From Longimicrobiales bacterium (lineage in GTDB: Bacteria; Gemmatimonadota; Gemmatimonadetes; Longimicrobiales; Gaopeijiaceae): a DNA stretch of 64,000 bases. Below the pieces are notes generated by a model, which was not told where the DNA came from, did no database searches, and saw only the letters and a list, made by a program, of their open reading frames with translations. A program made the position numbers and the translations under genes. The stretch covers positions 3,980,501-4,044,500 of the forward strand of contig OX638356.1 of assembly GCA_951813395.1 (NCBI GenBank), written 5' to 3'. Of the stretch, positions 27,087 to 36,187 are shown piece by piece; positions within the stretch are counted from its first letter, which is position 1, and each line of letters starts with the position of its first letter.

Positions 27087-28547
27087 CTACCAGCGTGAGA
27101 TCACCACCCGCTGGTCGGTGAAGAAGGACACCGCGTCGCGGCCCTGCGCCTTGAGGTCGCCGTAGAACGAGTTGCGGGTGCCGCCGAACGGGAAGAACGC
27201 CATCGGCGCGGCGACCCCGATGTTGATCCCGATCATCGAGATGCCCGCATGGTAGCGGAACTCCCGCGCGGCACGGCCCGAGTTGGTGAAGATCGACGCG
27301 GCGTTTCCGTAGCGGCTCTTCGCCAGCATTTCGAGCGCGGCCTCCAGGCTCGGCGCCCTCGCCAGCCCCGCCACCGGGCCGAACACCTCTTCGCGGCCGA
27401 TCGGCATCGCGGGCGTAACGTCTTCGAAGACGGTCGGGCCGACCCAATGGCCGTCCGGATACCCCGGCACGCGCAGGCGGCGCCCGTCCATGAGCAGCCG
27501 TGCGCCGTCCCGCTCACCCTCGTCTATGAACCCGTTTACCCGGTCGCGGTGGGCGCCCGAGATCACGGGGCCCATGTCCACGCCGTCGTCGAGACCCCGC
27601 CCGACCCTGAGGGACGCGGCCCCGTCGAGGATTCCCTCGCGCATCGGCCCGTAGGCGTCGCCGACGCCGACCACCACCGACCCCGCCAGGCAGCGCTGTC
27701 CCGCGGACCCGAACACCGAGCTCACCACCGCATCGGCCACCATCCCGGGATCTGCGTCGGGCAGCACGATCATGTGGTTCTTCGCGCCGCCCAGGGCCTG
27801 CACCCGCTTCCCGGCGAGCGCGGCCCGCTCGTAGATGATCTTCGCCACCTGACTGGACCCCACGAACGACACGCCCGCCACGTCCGGGTGGTCGATCAGG
27901 GCCTCCACCGTCCCTTTGCGGCCGTGCACCACGTTCAGCACGCCCGGCGGCAGCCCCGCCCGCGCGGCCAACTCGACCACGCGCTGGTGCGTGAGCGGGT
28001 CCTGTTCGCTCGGTTTGAGCACCACCGTGTTCCCGGCGGCGACCGCGTAAGGCCAGAACCAGAGGGGGATCATCACGGGGAAGTTGTACGGCGTGATCAC
28101 CGCGAACACCCCGATCGGCTGCCGCCAGGTTTCGCAGTCGACGCCGCGCGCGACGTCTTCCAGGGCGTCGCCCATCATCAGGGCGGGCATGCCGGCCGCG
28201 TGCTCGACGTTCTCGATGCCGCGCTGCACCTCGCCCCGGGTCTCGGCCACGTTCTTGCCGTGTTCGCGCGAGAGGCGCACTGCAAGGTCGTCGTGGTGCT
28301 CGTCGAGCAGCGTCTTGAGGCGGAAGAGGACGCGGGCGCGCTCCACGACGGGGGTGCGGCGCCAGGAGGGGAAGGCAGCACTTGCCGCCGCAACCGCGAG
28401 ATCCACGTCGGCCCGGCCCGAGACGGGAACGGCGCCAAGCGCCTCGCCGGTCGCCGGATCGGTGACCGCGAGCTTCTCGCGGGCGTCGCCGGACAGCCAC
28501 TCTCCCGCTACGTAGTTGGCCGCGAGGCCGGGTTGGCAGGCCGTCAT
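27087..28547 (-). CDS. mmsA: CoA-acylating methylmalonate-semialdehyde dehydrogenase
   Basis: Oxidises methylmalonate or malonate semialdehyde to propionyl- or acetyl-CoA with NAD+ and loss of CO2, in valine, myo-inositol or beta-alanine breakdown. The 486-residue protein has PIGVFAVITPYNFPVMIPLWF, VLKPSEQDP, FVGSSQVAKIIYERA, LGGAKNHMIVLPDAD, and the catalytic C286 in SAGQRCLAG; this Gly-Gln-Arg-Cys context is typical of MMSDH. The C-terminal FPFGGTRNSFYGDLKAQG is also characteristic. ATG 28547 follows 4 bases after the EVE-gene stop. It lies upstream of the aminotransferase gene in the same direction, 20 bases apart. Confidence 0.93.
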   Translation of the reverse strand: MTACQPGLAANYVAGEWLSGDAREKLAVTDPATGEALGAVPVSGRADVDLAVAAASAAFPSWRRTPVVERARVLFRLKTLLDEHHDDLAVRLSREHGKNVAETRGEVQRGIENVEHAAGMPALMMGDALEDVARGVDCETWRQPIGVFAVITPYNFPVMIPLWFWPYAVAAGNTVVLKPSEQDPLTHQRVVELAARAGLPPGVLNVVHGRKGTVEALIDHPDVAGVSFVGSSQVAKIIYERAALAGKRVQALGGAKNHMIVLPDADPGMVADAVVSSVFGSAGQRCLAGSVVVGVGDAYGPMREGILDGAASLRVGRGLDDGVDMGPVISGAHRDRVNGFIDEGERDGARLLMDGRRLRVPGYPDGHWVGPTVFEDVTPAMPIGREEVFGPVAGLARAPSLEAALEMLAKSRYGNAASIFTNSGRAAREFRYHAGISMIGINIGVAAPMAFFPFGGTRNSFYGDLKAQGRDAVSFFTDQRVVISRW

Positions 28548-28551
28548 TCTC

Positions 28552-29028
28552 CTACCCCTCCTCGGAAGGCGCTGCGGCAATTCGGACAATATGCTCGAAT
28601 TCGGCCTCGGTGACCGGCTGCACCGAAAGGCGGCTGCGGTTCACCAGGACCATTTCGGCGAGTTCGGAAGTCGCCCGGATCTCGGGAAGGCTCACCTCGC
28701 GCGCGAACTTCTCGATGAAGCGGATGTCCACCATGAACCACCGGGGCGTCTCGTCGGTCGCCTTGGGGTCGAAGTACTTGCTGGACGGGTCGAACTGCGT
28801 GTGGTCGGGGTACGACTCGCGGCAGACCTCGGCGATCCCGGCAACGCCCGGGGGCTTGGCGTTCGAGTGGTAGTAGAGGACGCGGTCGCCGATCCGCATC
28901 TTGTCGCGCATGAGGTTGCGGGCGGCGTAGTTGCGGACGCCGTCCCAATAGGTGGTGCCGTCGCGCTCGAGGTCGTCGATGGAGTAGACGTAGGGCTCGC
29001 TTTTCATGAGCCAGTACTGGCGGGCCAT
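28552..29028 (-). CDS. EVE domain protein (thymocyte nuclear protein 1-like)
   Basis: A 158-residue PUA-like EVE domain, which binds modified bases in DNA or RNA in characterised relatives. The start MARQYWLMKSEPYVYSIDDL and the segments WDGVRNYAARNLMRDKMRIGD, YYHSN and PGVAGIAEV are the family signature. ATG 29028 follows AGAGGA. It is divergent from the PadR operon and 4 bases upstream of mmsA. Free-standing EVE proteins sometimes accompany defence loci, but nothing here indicates one. Confidence 0.92.
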   Translation of the reverse strand: MARQYWLMKSEPYVYSIDDLERDGTTYWDGVRNYAARNLMRDKMRIGDRVLYYHSNAKPPGVAGIAEVCRESYPDHTQFDPSSKYFDPKATDETPRWFMVDIRFIEKFAREVSLPEIRATSELAEMVLVNRSRLSVQPVTEAEFEHIVRIAAAPSEEG

Positions 29029-29192
29029 GGAAGTCCTCTGGGGAGTGGGCGTGTGCCGGGTGGGGGGGGCCTTGTCGTCGCCCCAAGATACAACGGGGCG
29101 GGGCGGCGCGCCGGGGGTGGGCGCGAGATGGATGCCCGGGAGGTCCCACGGTGAGACCGTGGTGCCACGCGCGTCCATTTGGCTATAGAGAC

Positions 29193-29221
29193 TTGCAATA
29201 TAAAGATACTCTATATATCAT
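29193..29221 (+). promoter_or_regulatory. Promoter with overlapping dyad for the PadR operon
   Basis: TTGCAA (29193-29198), 17-base spacer, TATCAT (29216-29221). Lying across it is an AT-rich dyad, ATATA (29198-29202) and TATAT (29212-29216) separated by 9 bases. This is in an otherwise very GC-rich setting and resembles sites used by PadR repressors, so self-regulation of the operon is likely. Confidence 0.6.
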
Positions 29222-29263
29222 TCGAAAGATCGGCCGGAGAACTCCGACGCGAGGCGGCACATC

Positions 29264-29590
29264 ATGCAGGTCACACTGTCCAAGCGGATCAACGAACTCC
29301 TGGTGTTGGCGGTCCTGGACCAGGGCCCGGCGCACGGCTACCAGATCGCGCTTGCGGTGGAAGAGCAGACGGGCGGGTCGTTCTCCTTCCAGCACGGTAC
29401 GCTCTACCCGATTCTGCACCGGCTCGAGGCCGACGGCAGGCTGCGCGCCGAGTGGCACGGGACCGGGCGCCGCCGCAAGACCTACGAGATCACCGGGGCG
29501 GGACGCGCCGAACTGGCGGCGGGGGCCGCAGAGCTGGAGGTGCAGTTCAGGGCGCTGCTGGGATTGCTGCGAGGGTGTCATGCCGCGTGA
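29264..29590 (+). CDS. PadR family transcriptional regulator
   Basis: A 108-residue winged-helix regulator. The domain reads INELLVLAVLDQGPAHGYQI, GGSFSFQHGTLYPILHRLEADG and GRRRKTYEITGAGR, the PadR N-terminal signature. It most likely binds the dyad in its own promoter and controls the two or three membrane-protein genes that follow. Its stop lies 11 bases inside the next gene, implying coupled translation. Confidence 0.93.
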   Translation: MQVTLSKRINELLVLAVLDQGPAHGYQIALAVEEQTGGSFSFQHGTLYPILHRLEADGRLRAEWHGTGRRRKTYEITGAGRAELAAGAAELEVQFRALLGLLRGCHAA

Positions 29591-30377
29591 GAATCCGCTG
29601 GCCCCGGTCGAGCGCGAGCTGAGGGTCGCGCCCCGGCACCGTCTGGATCTCGTCAACGAGGTGGACGCCGATGTGCTTGCGCTGCAGGCCGAGCTGGAGC
29701 GGCGGGGGTATGGTCCGGCCGAGGCGCGACGCGCGGCGGTTGCCCGGCTGGTTCCCGGCGGCAGGGTGATCCGGCAGCTCGAGGACCGGCACCGTCCTCT
29801 GCTGGGGCGCCGGGTGCTTGCTTCCGGATGGATGGACCGGGCGGTCGCGGTGGGAGCGGGAGCGGCGGCGGCTTTTGCGGGCGTTGTGGCTGTGGTCGCC
29901 ACCGCCAGCCCCGGGGGAGCCGGCATGACCGCCGCCATCAGGTGGCTCCTGGTGTTTGTGGCCGCGCTGATGGCCGCCAATCTGGGTCGGGCCGCCGCTC
30001 GGCTGTGGGTTCAGGGGGACCTGCGGCAAGAGGAACGGCAGCTGCTCTGGGCACGACAAACCGGGTTGATTGTTGCGGCTGTGGCGGCGGGCGCACTGGG
30101 CGCCGCGTGGGAAGGCTACCCGGTGCCGGGCACGAGCGTGGGCGCTGGCGGACCGGCGTTTGTGCCGCAGTCGGCAGTATGGGAGGCGATCGGGAGCGTG
30201 GCGGGCGTCGCGGTCGTCGGACTGGCCGTCGCGGTATTCGGACTGTTCGGGTGGCTCCTGGTCACGCCGCGCCTCATCACCGACGAAGAGTGCGAGCGGC
30301 GGATCGACGACTTTTTCGCGCAGTCGCGCCCGCGGCTCACGCCGGATTCAACGAAGGCGCAATCTCACGCACAATAG
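29580..30377 (+). CDS. PadR-operon membrane protein with permease-prefix-like N-terminus
   Basis: A 265-residue protein. The first ~70 residues are soluble and helical (HRLDLVNEVDADVLALQAEL, then RRGYGPAEARRAAVARL), resembling the permease-prefix segment found in front of MacB/FtsX-type transporters in PadR operons. Four membrane helices follow, near 90-112, 118-138, 160-180 and 205-232. No transporter core is attached, so this looks like a stand-alone prefix protein. The ATG at 29580 overlaps the PadR stop. Confidence 0.65.
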   Translation: MPRENPLAPVERELRVAPRHRLDLVNEVDADVLALQAELERRGYGPAEARRAAVARLVPGGRVIRQLEDRHRPLLGRRVLASGWMDRAVAVGAGAAAAFAGVVAVVATASPGGAGMTAAIRWLLVFVAALMAANLGRAAARLWVQGDLRQEERQLLWARQTGLIVAAVAAGALGAAWEGYPVPGTSVGAGGPAFVPQSAVWEAIGSVAGVAVVGLAVAVFGLFGWLLVTPRLITDEECERRIDDFFAQSRPRLTPDSTKAQSHAQ

Positions 30378-30414
30378 CTGAAGAATCAGGGACCAGGAAC
30401 CAGGGAGGAACACC

Positions 30415-30786
30415 ATGCTGTCATTCATCCAATCGCTCGGAATCATCCAGTTTCCGCTGTGGATCGTTCTCATCCTGACGCTCGTCCAGACGGTGCGGTG
30501 CACAGCCGAACTGGTGCGGCCGGAAGGCCCGGCAAGTCCGTTGCGCAGCCATTCAGTGCTCGTGCTCGGGGGGCTCGGCGCCAGCCTGGGCCTGTTGGGA
30601 AGCCTGATCGGCCTCCGCGTGACCGCCGGCGCGATCACTGCCGCGGGCGAAGTCAGCGCGGCGGTGGCGTGGGACGGCGTGAGCCTCGCGCTGGGGCCGT
30701 CCATCTTCGGGTTTTTCGTTCTGGGTCTGGCTTCGGTCGCGTGGCTGGCCCTGCAGTACGGCGCGGGACGGGCAGTCCGCGGTTGA
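30415..30786 (+). CDS. Small MotA/TolQ/ExbB-like membrane protein
   Basis: A 123-residue protein with three predicted helices (about 10-28, 45-70, 85-115). The central segment VLVLGGLGASLGLLGSLIGL and the later ALGPSIFGFFVLGLASVAWL resemble the conserved helices of TolQ/ExbB proton-channel proteins, although it is only half the usual length. AGGGAGGA lies 6 bases upstream. It is the third gene of the PadR operon. The relationship is tentative. Confidence 0.6.
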   Translation: MLSFIQSLGIIQFPLWIVLILTLVQTVRCTAELVRPEGPASPLRSHSVLVLGGLGASLGLLGSLIGLRVTAGAITAAGEVSAAVAWDGVSLALGPSIFGFFVLGLASVAWLALQYGAGRAVRG

Positions 30787-30803
30787 ATCCGCGGCGGGGC
30801 AGG

Positions 30804-32000
30804 CTAGCCGGCAGCGTCCTCGTCCTCGTCTTCGTCGGCCAGCTCGCCGAGGGGCTGCGTCAGCCGCGCGGCCACGTAACCGTTGGTACCGTCGGGTAGC
30901 CGCACCCGGAACCAGTCCCCCGATGCACCCATGACGCGAAGCGGTGTCGCGCCGTCCAATTCCGTGATCACGGACCCACGGAGCCCGGGGCCGGCACGCA
31001 AACGGACCCCGTCATTGGCGGGATTGACCCGGTCACCCAGCAGCGTCAGATCGGCCGTAACCTCTTGCAGCACGCCGCGAGGCGGATCGATGAACGGGTA
31101 CGGGTCGATCGGACCACGGCGGTAGAGGCCGAAATGGAGGTGCGGCGGCGTGGTCCGGGCATTGCCCGTGTTGCCCACGAAACCGACCGTGTCCCCGCGC
31201 TCCACGCGCTGGCCACTCCTGACGTACTGGCTGTCCAGATGCGCATAGTAGACGCTGACGTCGTGGACCGGGTCGCGCAGCCAGACCACCTTCCCACCCC
31301 GGTTCGTGACCCTCACGCGCCGTACGCTGCCCGCCACGGCCGCCAGCACCGGGGTGCCGCGGGGGGCAAAAATGTCCACGCCGTGATGCTGGCGCCTTCC
31401 CCCGTCGCGGGCAGCGCCGAACAGGCTCTGGACCGCACGCATGCCGTGCCCCTCCACCGGGAATCCCAGTTGCGCTTCCGCGGACACGGTGACCTGATAG
31501 CGGCCGCCCCGGAGCAGCTCGGGCTGCACGCGGAGGATGAACTCGCCGCCCCTCCAGGGCTCGTGCACGAAGGTGTGCGACAGTGAGTCGGACGAGATGA
31601 CGGGCCTGAGTGGATCCCCTTCGTCCTGCGGCATCCGGAACAGATCGATGAACAGCCGCGTGCCCTCTTCCGAGTCCAGCGACACATGGAAGGTCAGTCT
31701 GCGCCCTCTGGGGATGCTCAGCCGGTAGGCAACGGCTCCGGGAACTTCCGGCGAGATGTGCCCGCTTTCCTGAAACGGCAGCGTTACGGGCGTCGGGCCG
31801 GCCAAAGCGGCGCGTCCGGCCTCCGTCCAATCCCGTCCCAGGGCGGTCTCCGCCAGTCCGGCATCGCCAAGCCGGGCCTGGTACACCTCGTGGGGCGTCA
31901 TGTCGCGGAACCTGTCCTGCAATTGCTCCGCCTGCTCACAAGCCGTGAACACGACAACGGCCGCGAGCGCCGCCAGCCGGCACCACCGTCGTTGCACCAT
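30804..32000 (-). CDS. M23 family peptidase lipoprotein with C-terminal SH3 domain
   Basis: A roughly 398-residue envelope protein. The signal ends VVFTAC, a lipoprotein-type cleavage site. Residues about 205-310 form a LytM/M23 domain: HHGVDIFAPRGTPV (first zinc ligands), YYAHLDSQYVRSGQRVERGD and PPHLHFGLYRRG (HxH). The last ~70 residues (NDGVRLRAGPGLRG to GYVAARL) are a bacterial SH3 domain, followed by an acidic tail. It probably cleaves or binds peptidoglycan cross-links. ATG 32000 and GTG 31997 are both possible starts behind GGGAGG. It follows pckA by 23 bases. Confidence 0.88.
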   Translation of the reverse strand: MVQRRWCRLAALAAVVVFTACEQAEQLQDRFRDMTPHEVYQARLGDAGLAETALGRDWTEAGRAALAGPTPVTLPFQESGHISPEVPGAVAYRLSIPRGRRLTFHVSLDSEEGTRLFIDLFRMPQDEGDPLRPVISSDSLSHTFVHEPWRGGEFILRVQPELLRGGRYQVTVSAEAQLGFPVEGHGMRAVQSLFGAARDGGRRQHHGVDIFAPRGTPVLAAVAGSVRRVRVTNRGGKVVWLRDPVHDVSVYYAHLDSQYVRSGQRVERGDTVGFVGNTGNARTTPPHLHFGLYRRGPIDPYPFIDPPRGVLQEVTADLTLLGDRVNPANDGVRLRAGPGLRGSVITELDGATPLRVMGASGDWFRVRLPDGTNGYVAARLTQPLGELADEDEDEDAAG

Positions 32001-32023
32001 CAACCTCCCAGGCAGTTTCGCGG

Positions 32024-33652
32024 CTAGGCGGGCCCGGCCTCTCTCACGCCAGGTGATACCTGGCCTGCAAACTGCTCGAAATTCGCTCTAAACATAGCGG
32101 CAAGTTCGGCCGCCGCTTCATCATACTGCTTTCCGTCGGCCCAGGTTTCTCGTGGCAGGAGCACGTCGGGGGGAACATCGGGCACGCACACGGGGACGCG
32201 AAGACCGAACGCGGCGTCGACTCTCTCCGGCACATCGTCGAGCGCACCGTTCACGGCCGCAGCGACCATGGCACGCGTGTACGACAGTTTCATGCGGGCG
32301 CCCACGCCATGGGGCCCGCCCGTCCAGCCGGTGTTGACGAGCCAGGCCTTGGCCCCATGGCTGTGCAGCTTCTCCCCGAGCAGGTCCGCGTAGACCGCCG
32401 GGTGCTGGGGAAGAAACGGCGCCCCGAAGCAGGCGCTGAACGCGGCCTTCGGCTCGGTCACCCCGCGCTCGGTTCCGGCGACCTTCGCCGTGTAGCCCGA
32501 GAGGAAGTGGTACATGGCTTGCGCGCGACTCAGCCGTGCGATCGGGGGCAGCACGCCAAAGGCGTCCGCGGTCAGGAACACCAGGTTCTCCGGGTGTCCT
32601 CCCCTCCCCGACGGTACAGCATTCGAAATGAAGTCGATCGGGTACGACGCGCGGGTGTTCTCGGTGATCGCCCCCGAGTCGTAGTCGATCTGGCGGGTGT
32701 TCTCGTCCAGGATCACGTTCTCGAGGATCGTCCCGAACCGACGGGTCGCACAGTAGATGTCCGGTTCGCCCTCCGGCGAGAGTCGGATCGTCTTGGCGTA
32801 GCAGCCACCCTCGAAATTGAAGACCCCGTCGTCGCTCCAGCCGTGCTCGTCGTCGCCGATCAACCGGCGTTCGGGGTTGGCCGACAGGGTCGTCTTGCCT
32901 GTGCCGGAAAGGCCGAAGAAGAGCGCGGTGTCACCCGCATCGCCGATATTTGCCGAGCAGTGCATGGGGAGCACGCCCTGTGCCGGCAAGAGGAAGTTGA
33001 GGGAAGCGAAGATGGACTTCTTGATCTCGCCGGCGTAGGCGGTGCCGCCGACCAACACGACGCGATCCGTGAAGTTGACGACGATGAACGCGCCTGAATT
33101 GGTACCGTGGCGCTCGGGGTCGGCCTGAAGGGAGGGGGCGTGATAGACGACGAAATCGGGTGCGAAGGCGTCCCGGTCCCGGGCGTCGAGCCGCAGGAAC
33201 ATGTTACGCGCGAAGAGGTCGTGCCACGGGCTCTCCGAAATGACGCGAACGCTGATCCCGTACCGGGGATCGGCACCCGCCCTGGCGTCCCGAACGTAGA
33301 GATCGACTCCGTTCAAGTGCGCGATCAGCTCCTCCCTGAGCCGGCCGTAGTGACCCTGCGAGATCGGCATGTTCACCGGGCCCCAGTCGATCATGCCGGC
33401 TGTCTGCGGTTCTTCTACTACAAAGCGGTCGTTGGGCGAGCGCCCGGTGTGCGGAGAAGTCATCGTGACGAGACCACCCCCCTGCGCAATTCTTCCAGTG
33501 CCGAGGCGCAGCGTCTCTTCATAGAGCTCGGCGGGAGAAAGGTTGCGTCGAATGCACCCTCTGGGGGTCAGTCCCTGTGCTGTGAGATCCACCTGTGATG
33601 CCTCCAGGATCTGCGTGAGTGTTCGTGTTCCGAGTCGGCGTCGGCCCGTCAA
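32024..33652 (-). CDS. pckA: Phosphoenolpyruvate carboxykinase (ATP)
   Basis: Interconverts oxaloacetate plus ATP with phosphoenolpyruvate, the first gluconeogenic step. The 542-residue protein has the HTGRSPNDRFVV substrate segment, the kinase-1 P-loop GLSGTGKTTLS (247-257), the kinase-2/metal region RRLIGDDEHGWSDDGVFNFEGGCYAK, and the ATP-specific SGYTAKVAGTERG. The probable start is a TTG overlapping the maeB stop (TTGA), so the two genes are translationally coupled. This puts malic enzyme and PEPCK under joint control. Confidence 0.96.
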   Translation of the reverse strand: MTGRRRLGTRTLTQILEASQVDLTAQGLTPRGCIRRNLSPAELYEETLRLGTGRIAQGGGLVTMTSPHTGRSPNDRFVVEEPQTAGMIDWGPVNMPISQGHYGRLREELIAHLNGVDLYVRDARAGADPRYGISVRVISESPWHDLFARNMFLRLDARDRDAFAPDFVVYHAPSLQADPERHGTNSGAFIVVNFTDRVVLVGGTAYAGEIKKSIFASLNFLLPAQGVLPMHCSANIGDAGDTALFFGLSGTGKTTLSANPERRLIGDDEHGWSDDGVFNFEGGCYAKTIRLSPEGEPDIYCATRRFGTILENVILDENTRQIDYDSGAITENTRASYPIDFISNAVPSGRGGHPENLVFLTADAFGVLPPIARLSRAQAMYHFLSGYTAKVAGTERGVTEPKAAFSACFGAPFLPQHPAVYADLLGEKLHSHGAKAWLVNTGWTGGPHGVGARMKLSYTRAMVAAAVNGALDDVPERVDAAFGLRVPVCVPDVPPDVLLPRETWADGKQYDEAAAELAAMFRANFEQFAGQVSPGVREAGPA

Positions 33653-35940
33653 CCCGGGTCGCGCGACAACGCGATAATGTGACGGCCTCGGGTCCGGGCG
33701 TCTACCGATGCGATCCCGATGAGATGAACGACGTCCAGGACGCTGCAGCCCCGCTGGAGAATGTGGACCGGCTTCTTCATCCCCAGAAGAATCGGGCCGA
33801 TCACCTCCGCATTGCCCAACTGGGCCAGGAGCTTGTAGCAGGCGTTCGAGGCGCTGAGCGTCGGGAACACGAGCACGTTGGCGGGCCCCGTGAGATCGCT
33901 GAAGGGGTACTTCCTGGGAATGATGTCAGGGTCGACCGCAACATCGGCCTGCATCTCGCCATCGACCAGCACGTCGGGGGCCAGGCGTTTGATCAATGCA
34001 ACAGCCTCGCGGACCTTGGTGGCCTCGGGGTGCCGCACCGACCCGAAATTGGAGAATGACAGCATCCCGATACGGGGCTCGATCCCCAGATCCTTGACGA
34101 AGCGCGCGGCGGAGACCGCAATCTCCGCGAGCGTTTCCGGATCGGGATCGATGTTGACCGTAGTATCCGCGAAAAAGAGTGGATCGCGGTCACGGAAGGT
34201 GACCATGTGGAGTCCCGAAATGCGGCGCACCGAACGGGCGGTGCCGACCACCTCCAGGGCGGGTCTCAGGATCTGCGGATAGTTGGAATCGATGCCCGCA
34301 ACCATGGCGTCGGCGTCGCCGGCGCCGACCATCATTGCCGCAAAGTAGACCGGCTGGTAGGCGCGGGCGCGCGCTTCGGCGAGCGTGAGCCCCTTGCGCT
34401 CGCGGCGCTGATGGAACGCCTCCGCGTATGCGTAGCGAGTCTCCTCGACAGCGGGAGGATGTATGCACTCGACGCCCTGAAGGTCAATGCCCAGGTCCCC
34501 CGCAAACCGGTGGATCTTGTCGGCCTTCCCGATCAGCACGACGTGCGCCATCCCCTCTTCCACCGCCTGCGCCGCGGCCCTGAGCACACGCTCGTTGTAT
34601 CCGTCGGCGAGCACGACGCGCGCGGGCTCCAATCGCGCCCGTCCCAGGATTCGCTGCATCGCCTCGCGTCCGGGACCCAGGCTGGCTTCGAGGCGGCCTC
34701 GGTATTCCTCGAGCTCGAGATCGATCCGCGCGACGCCCGACTCCATGGCCGCGCTCGCAACTGCGGGAGACACGTGCAGCAGCACCCGGGGATCGAAGGG
34801 CTTCGGGATCAGGTATTCCGGGCCGAATTCGAATCCGTCGTCCCCGTACGCCTTGACCACCGATTCGGGAACCTCGTGGCGCGCGAGTTCGGCCAGCGCC
34901 CGCGTGGCGGCCAGCATCATTCCCTCGTCGATCCGGCGCGCACGGACATCCAGCGCGCCGCGAAAGAGGAAGGGGAAGCCGAGGACGTTGTTGACCTGGT
35001 TCGGGTAGTCGGATCGTCCCGTCGCCATGATCGCGTCGTCCCGGATCTCGGCTACCTCCTCGGGGGTCACCTCGGGGTCCGGGTTGGCGAGCGCGAAGAT
35101 GATCGGATTCGGCGCCATCGAAGCCACCATCTCCGGCGTGATCACGCCCTTTGCCGCGAGTCCGATGACCACATCCGCCCCTTCCAGGGCCTCGGCCAGC
35201 GTCCGCACCGGCCGGTCTGTGGCAAACGGTGCCTTGTACTCGTTCATCCCCGCCTCGCGCCCCTCGTAGATCACGCCGGCGCGATCCGTCATCACCAGGT
35301 TTTCCGGGCTGGCGCCCAGGCGGAGACAGTGGCGCGCGGTGGCCACCGCGGACGCTCCCGCTCCGACGAACACGATGTACGCGTCGCCAATGGCGCGCCC
35401 CGTAATCTCCATTGCATTGACGAGCGCCGCTCCCGCAATGATCGCGGTTCCATGCTGGTCGTCGTGGAAGACGGGGATCCGCAGCGTATCGCGAAGCGTC
35501 TCCTCGATCAGGAAGCACTCGGGTGCGCGAATGTCCTCCAGGTTGATCCCGCCGACCGTGGGCTCAAGCATCTGGCAGAAGCGGATCACTTCATGCGGAT
35601 CCTCGGTGCCGACTTCGATGTCGAAGACGTCGATGCCGGCAAACTTCTTGAAGAGCACGCCCTTCCCTTCCATGACCGGTTTGGCGGCCATGGCGCCGAT
35701 GTTCCCCAGCCCGAGAACCGCGGTTCCGTTGGACACCACCGCGACCAGATTCCCGCGCGCCGTGTAGCGGAACGCCTCTTCCGGGTCGCGATAGATGGCC
35801 ATGCACGGCTCTGCCACCCCGGGGCTGTATGCCAACGAGAGGTCTCGCTGAGTTGCGACCGCCTTCGTCGGGACGACCTCGATTTTTCCGGGGCGACCCT
35901 CCGAGTGATACTCGAGTGCGTCGCTTTCACGTGCCGACAA
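33649..35940 (-). CDS. maeB: NADP-type malic enzyme with C-terminal phosphotransacetylase-like domain
   Basis: Decarboxylates malate to pyruvate. The 763-residue length and two-domain layout are those of MaeB. The malic domain has LSLAYSPGVAEPC, NGTAVLGLGNIGAMAAKPVMEGK, FHDDQHGTAII and FVGAGASAVATARHCLRLGA (NAD(P)-binding). From about residue 430 a PTA_PTB domain follows (MQRILGRARLEPARVVLADG to the C-terminus), usually a regulatory domain that senses acetyl-CoA. It starts at TTG behind GAGAGGGAGAGA. It is the first gene of the operon with pckA. Confidence 0.95.
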   Translation of the reverse strand: MSARESDALEYHSEGRPGKIEVVPTKAVATQRDLSLAYSPGVAEPCMAIYRDPEEAFRYTARGNLVAVVSNGTAVLGLGNIGAMAAKPVMEGKGVLFKKFAGIDVFDIEVGTEDPHEVIRFCQMLEPTVGGINLEDIRAPECFLIEETLRDTLRIPVFHDDQHGTAIIAGAALVNAMEITGRAIGDAYIVFVGAGASAVATARHCLRLGASPENLVMTDRAGVIYEGREAGMNEYKAPFATDRPVRTLAEALEGADVVIGLAAKGVITPEMVASMAPNPIIFALANPDPEVTPEEVAEIRDDAIMATGRSDYPNQVNNVLGFPFLFRGALDVRARRIDEGMMLAATRALAELARHEVPESVVKAYGDDGFEFGPEYLIPKPFDPRVLLHVSPAVASAAMESGVARIDLELEEYRGRLEASLGPGREAMQRILGRARLEPARVVLADGYNERVLRAAAQAVEEGMAHVVLIGKADKIHRFAGDLGIDLQGVECIHPPAVEETRYAYAEAFHQRRERKGLTLAEARARAYQPVYFAAMMVGAGDADAMVAGIDSNYPQILRPALEVVGTARSVRRISGLHMVTFRDRDPLFFADTTVNIDPDPETLAEIAVSAARFVKDLGIEPRIGMLSFSNFGSVRHPEATKVREAVALIKRLAPDVLVDGEMQADVAVDPDIIPRKYPFSDLTGPANVLVFPTLSASNACYKLLAQLGNAEVIGPILLGMKKPVHILQRGCSVLDVVHLIGIASVDARTRGRHIIALSRDPG

Positions 35941-35967
35941 TGGTCTCTCCCTCTCTGCCGTGGCGGT

Positions 35968-35994
35968 CGGCAGGGCTTTCCCAGCCCTCTGCCG
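35968..35994 (-). other. Hairpin in the maeB leader
   Basis: The arms CGGCAGGGCT and AGCCCTCTGCCG pair around a TTCCC loop with a two-base bulge, about 28 bases before the TTG start. No T-run follows, so it is not a simple terminator. It may affect translation or stabilise the message. Confidence 0.4.
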
Positions 35995-36187
35995 GCAGTG
36001 ATCCTACCGGGAAGCACAGAGTGCCGTCAATTGGCCGCCGCGGACCTGCCCGGCACGGATCGCCGTACCGCGGCCACGAATCTCACCCGCACCGGCAACC
36101 CCTTTGACCATCACCGAGGTCTACGCATCTTGACAGGTCGTGACGCTACCTGCCTCCCGGGCGGCCCCCGGCCAATCCCATGAAACG

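Noticed and set aside
28552-29028. Defence island around the EVE-domain gene
   Set aside because: Neighbours are amino-acid catabolism and a PadR operon; no restriction, CBASS or other defence gene accompanies it.
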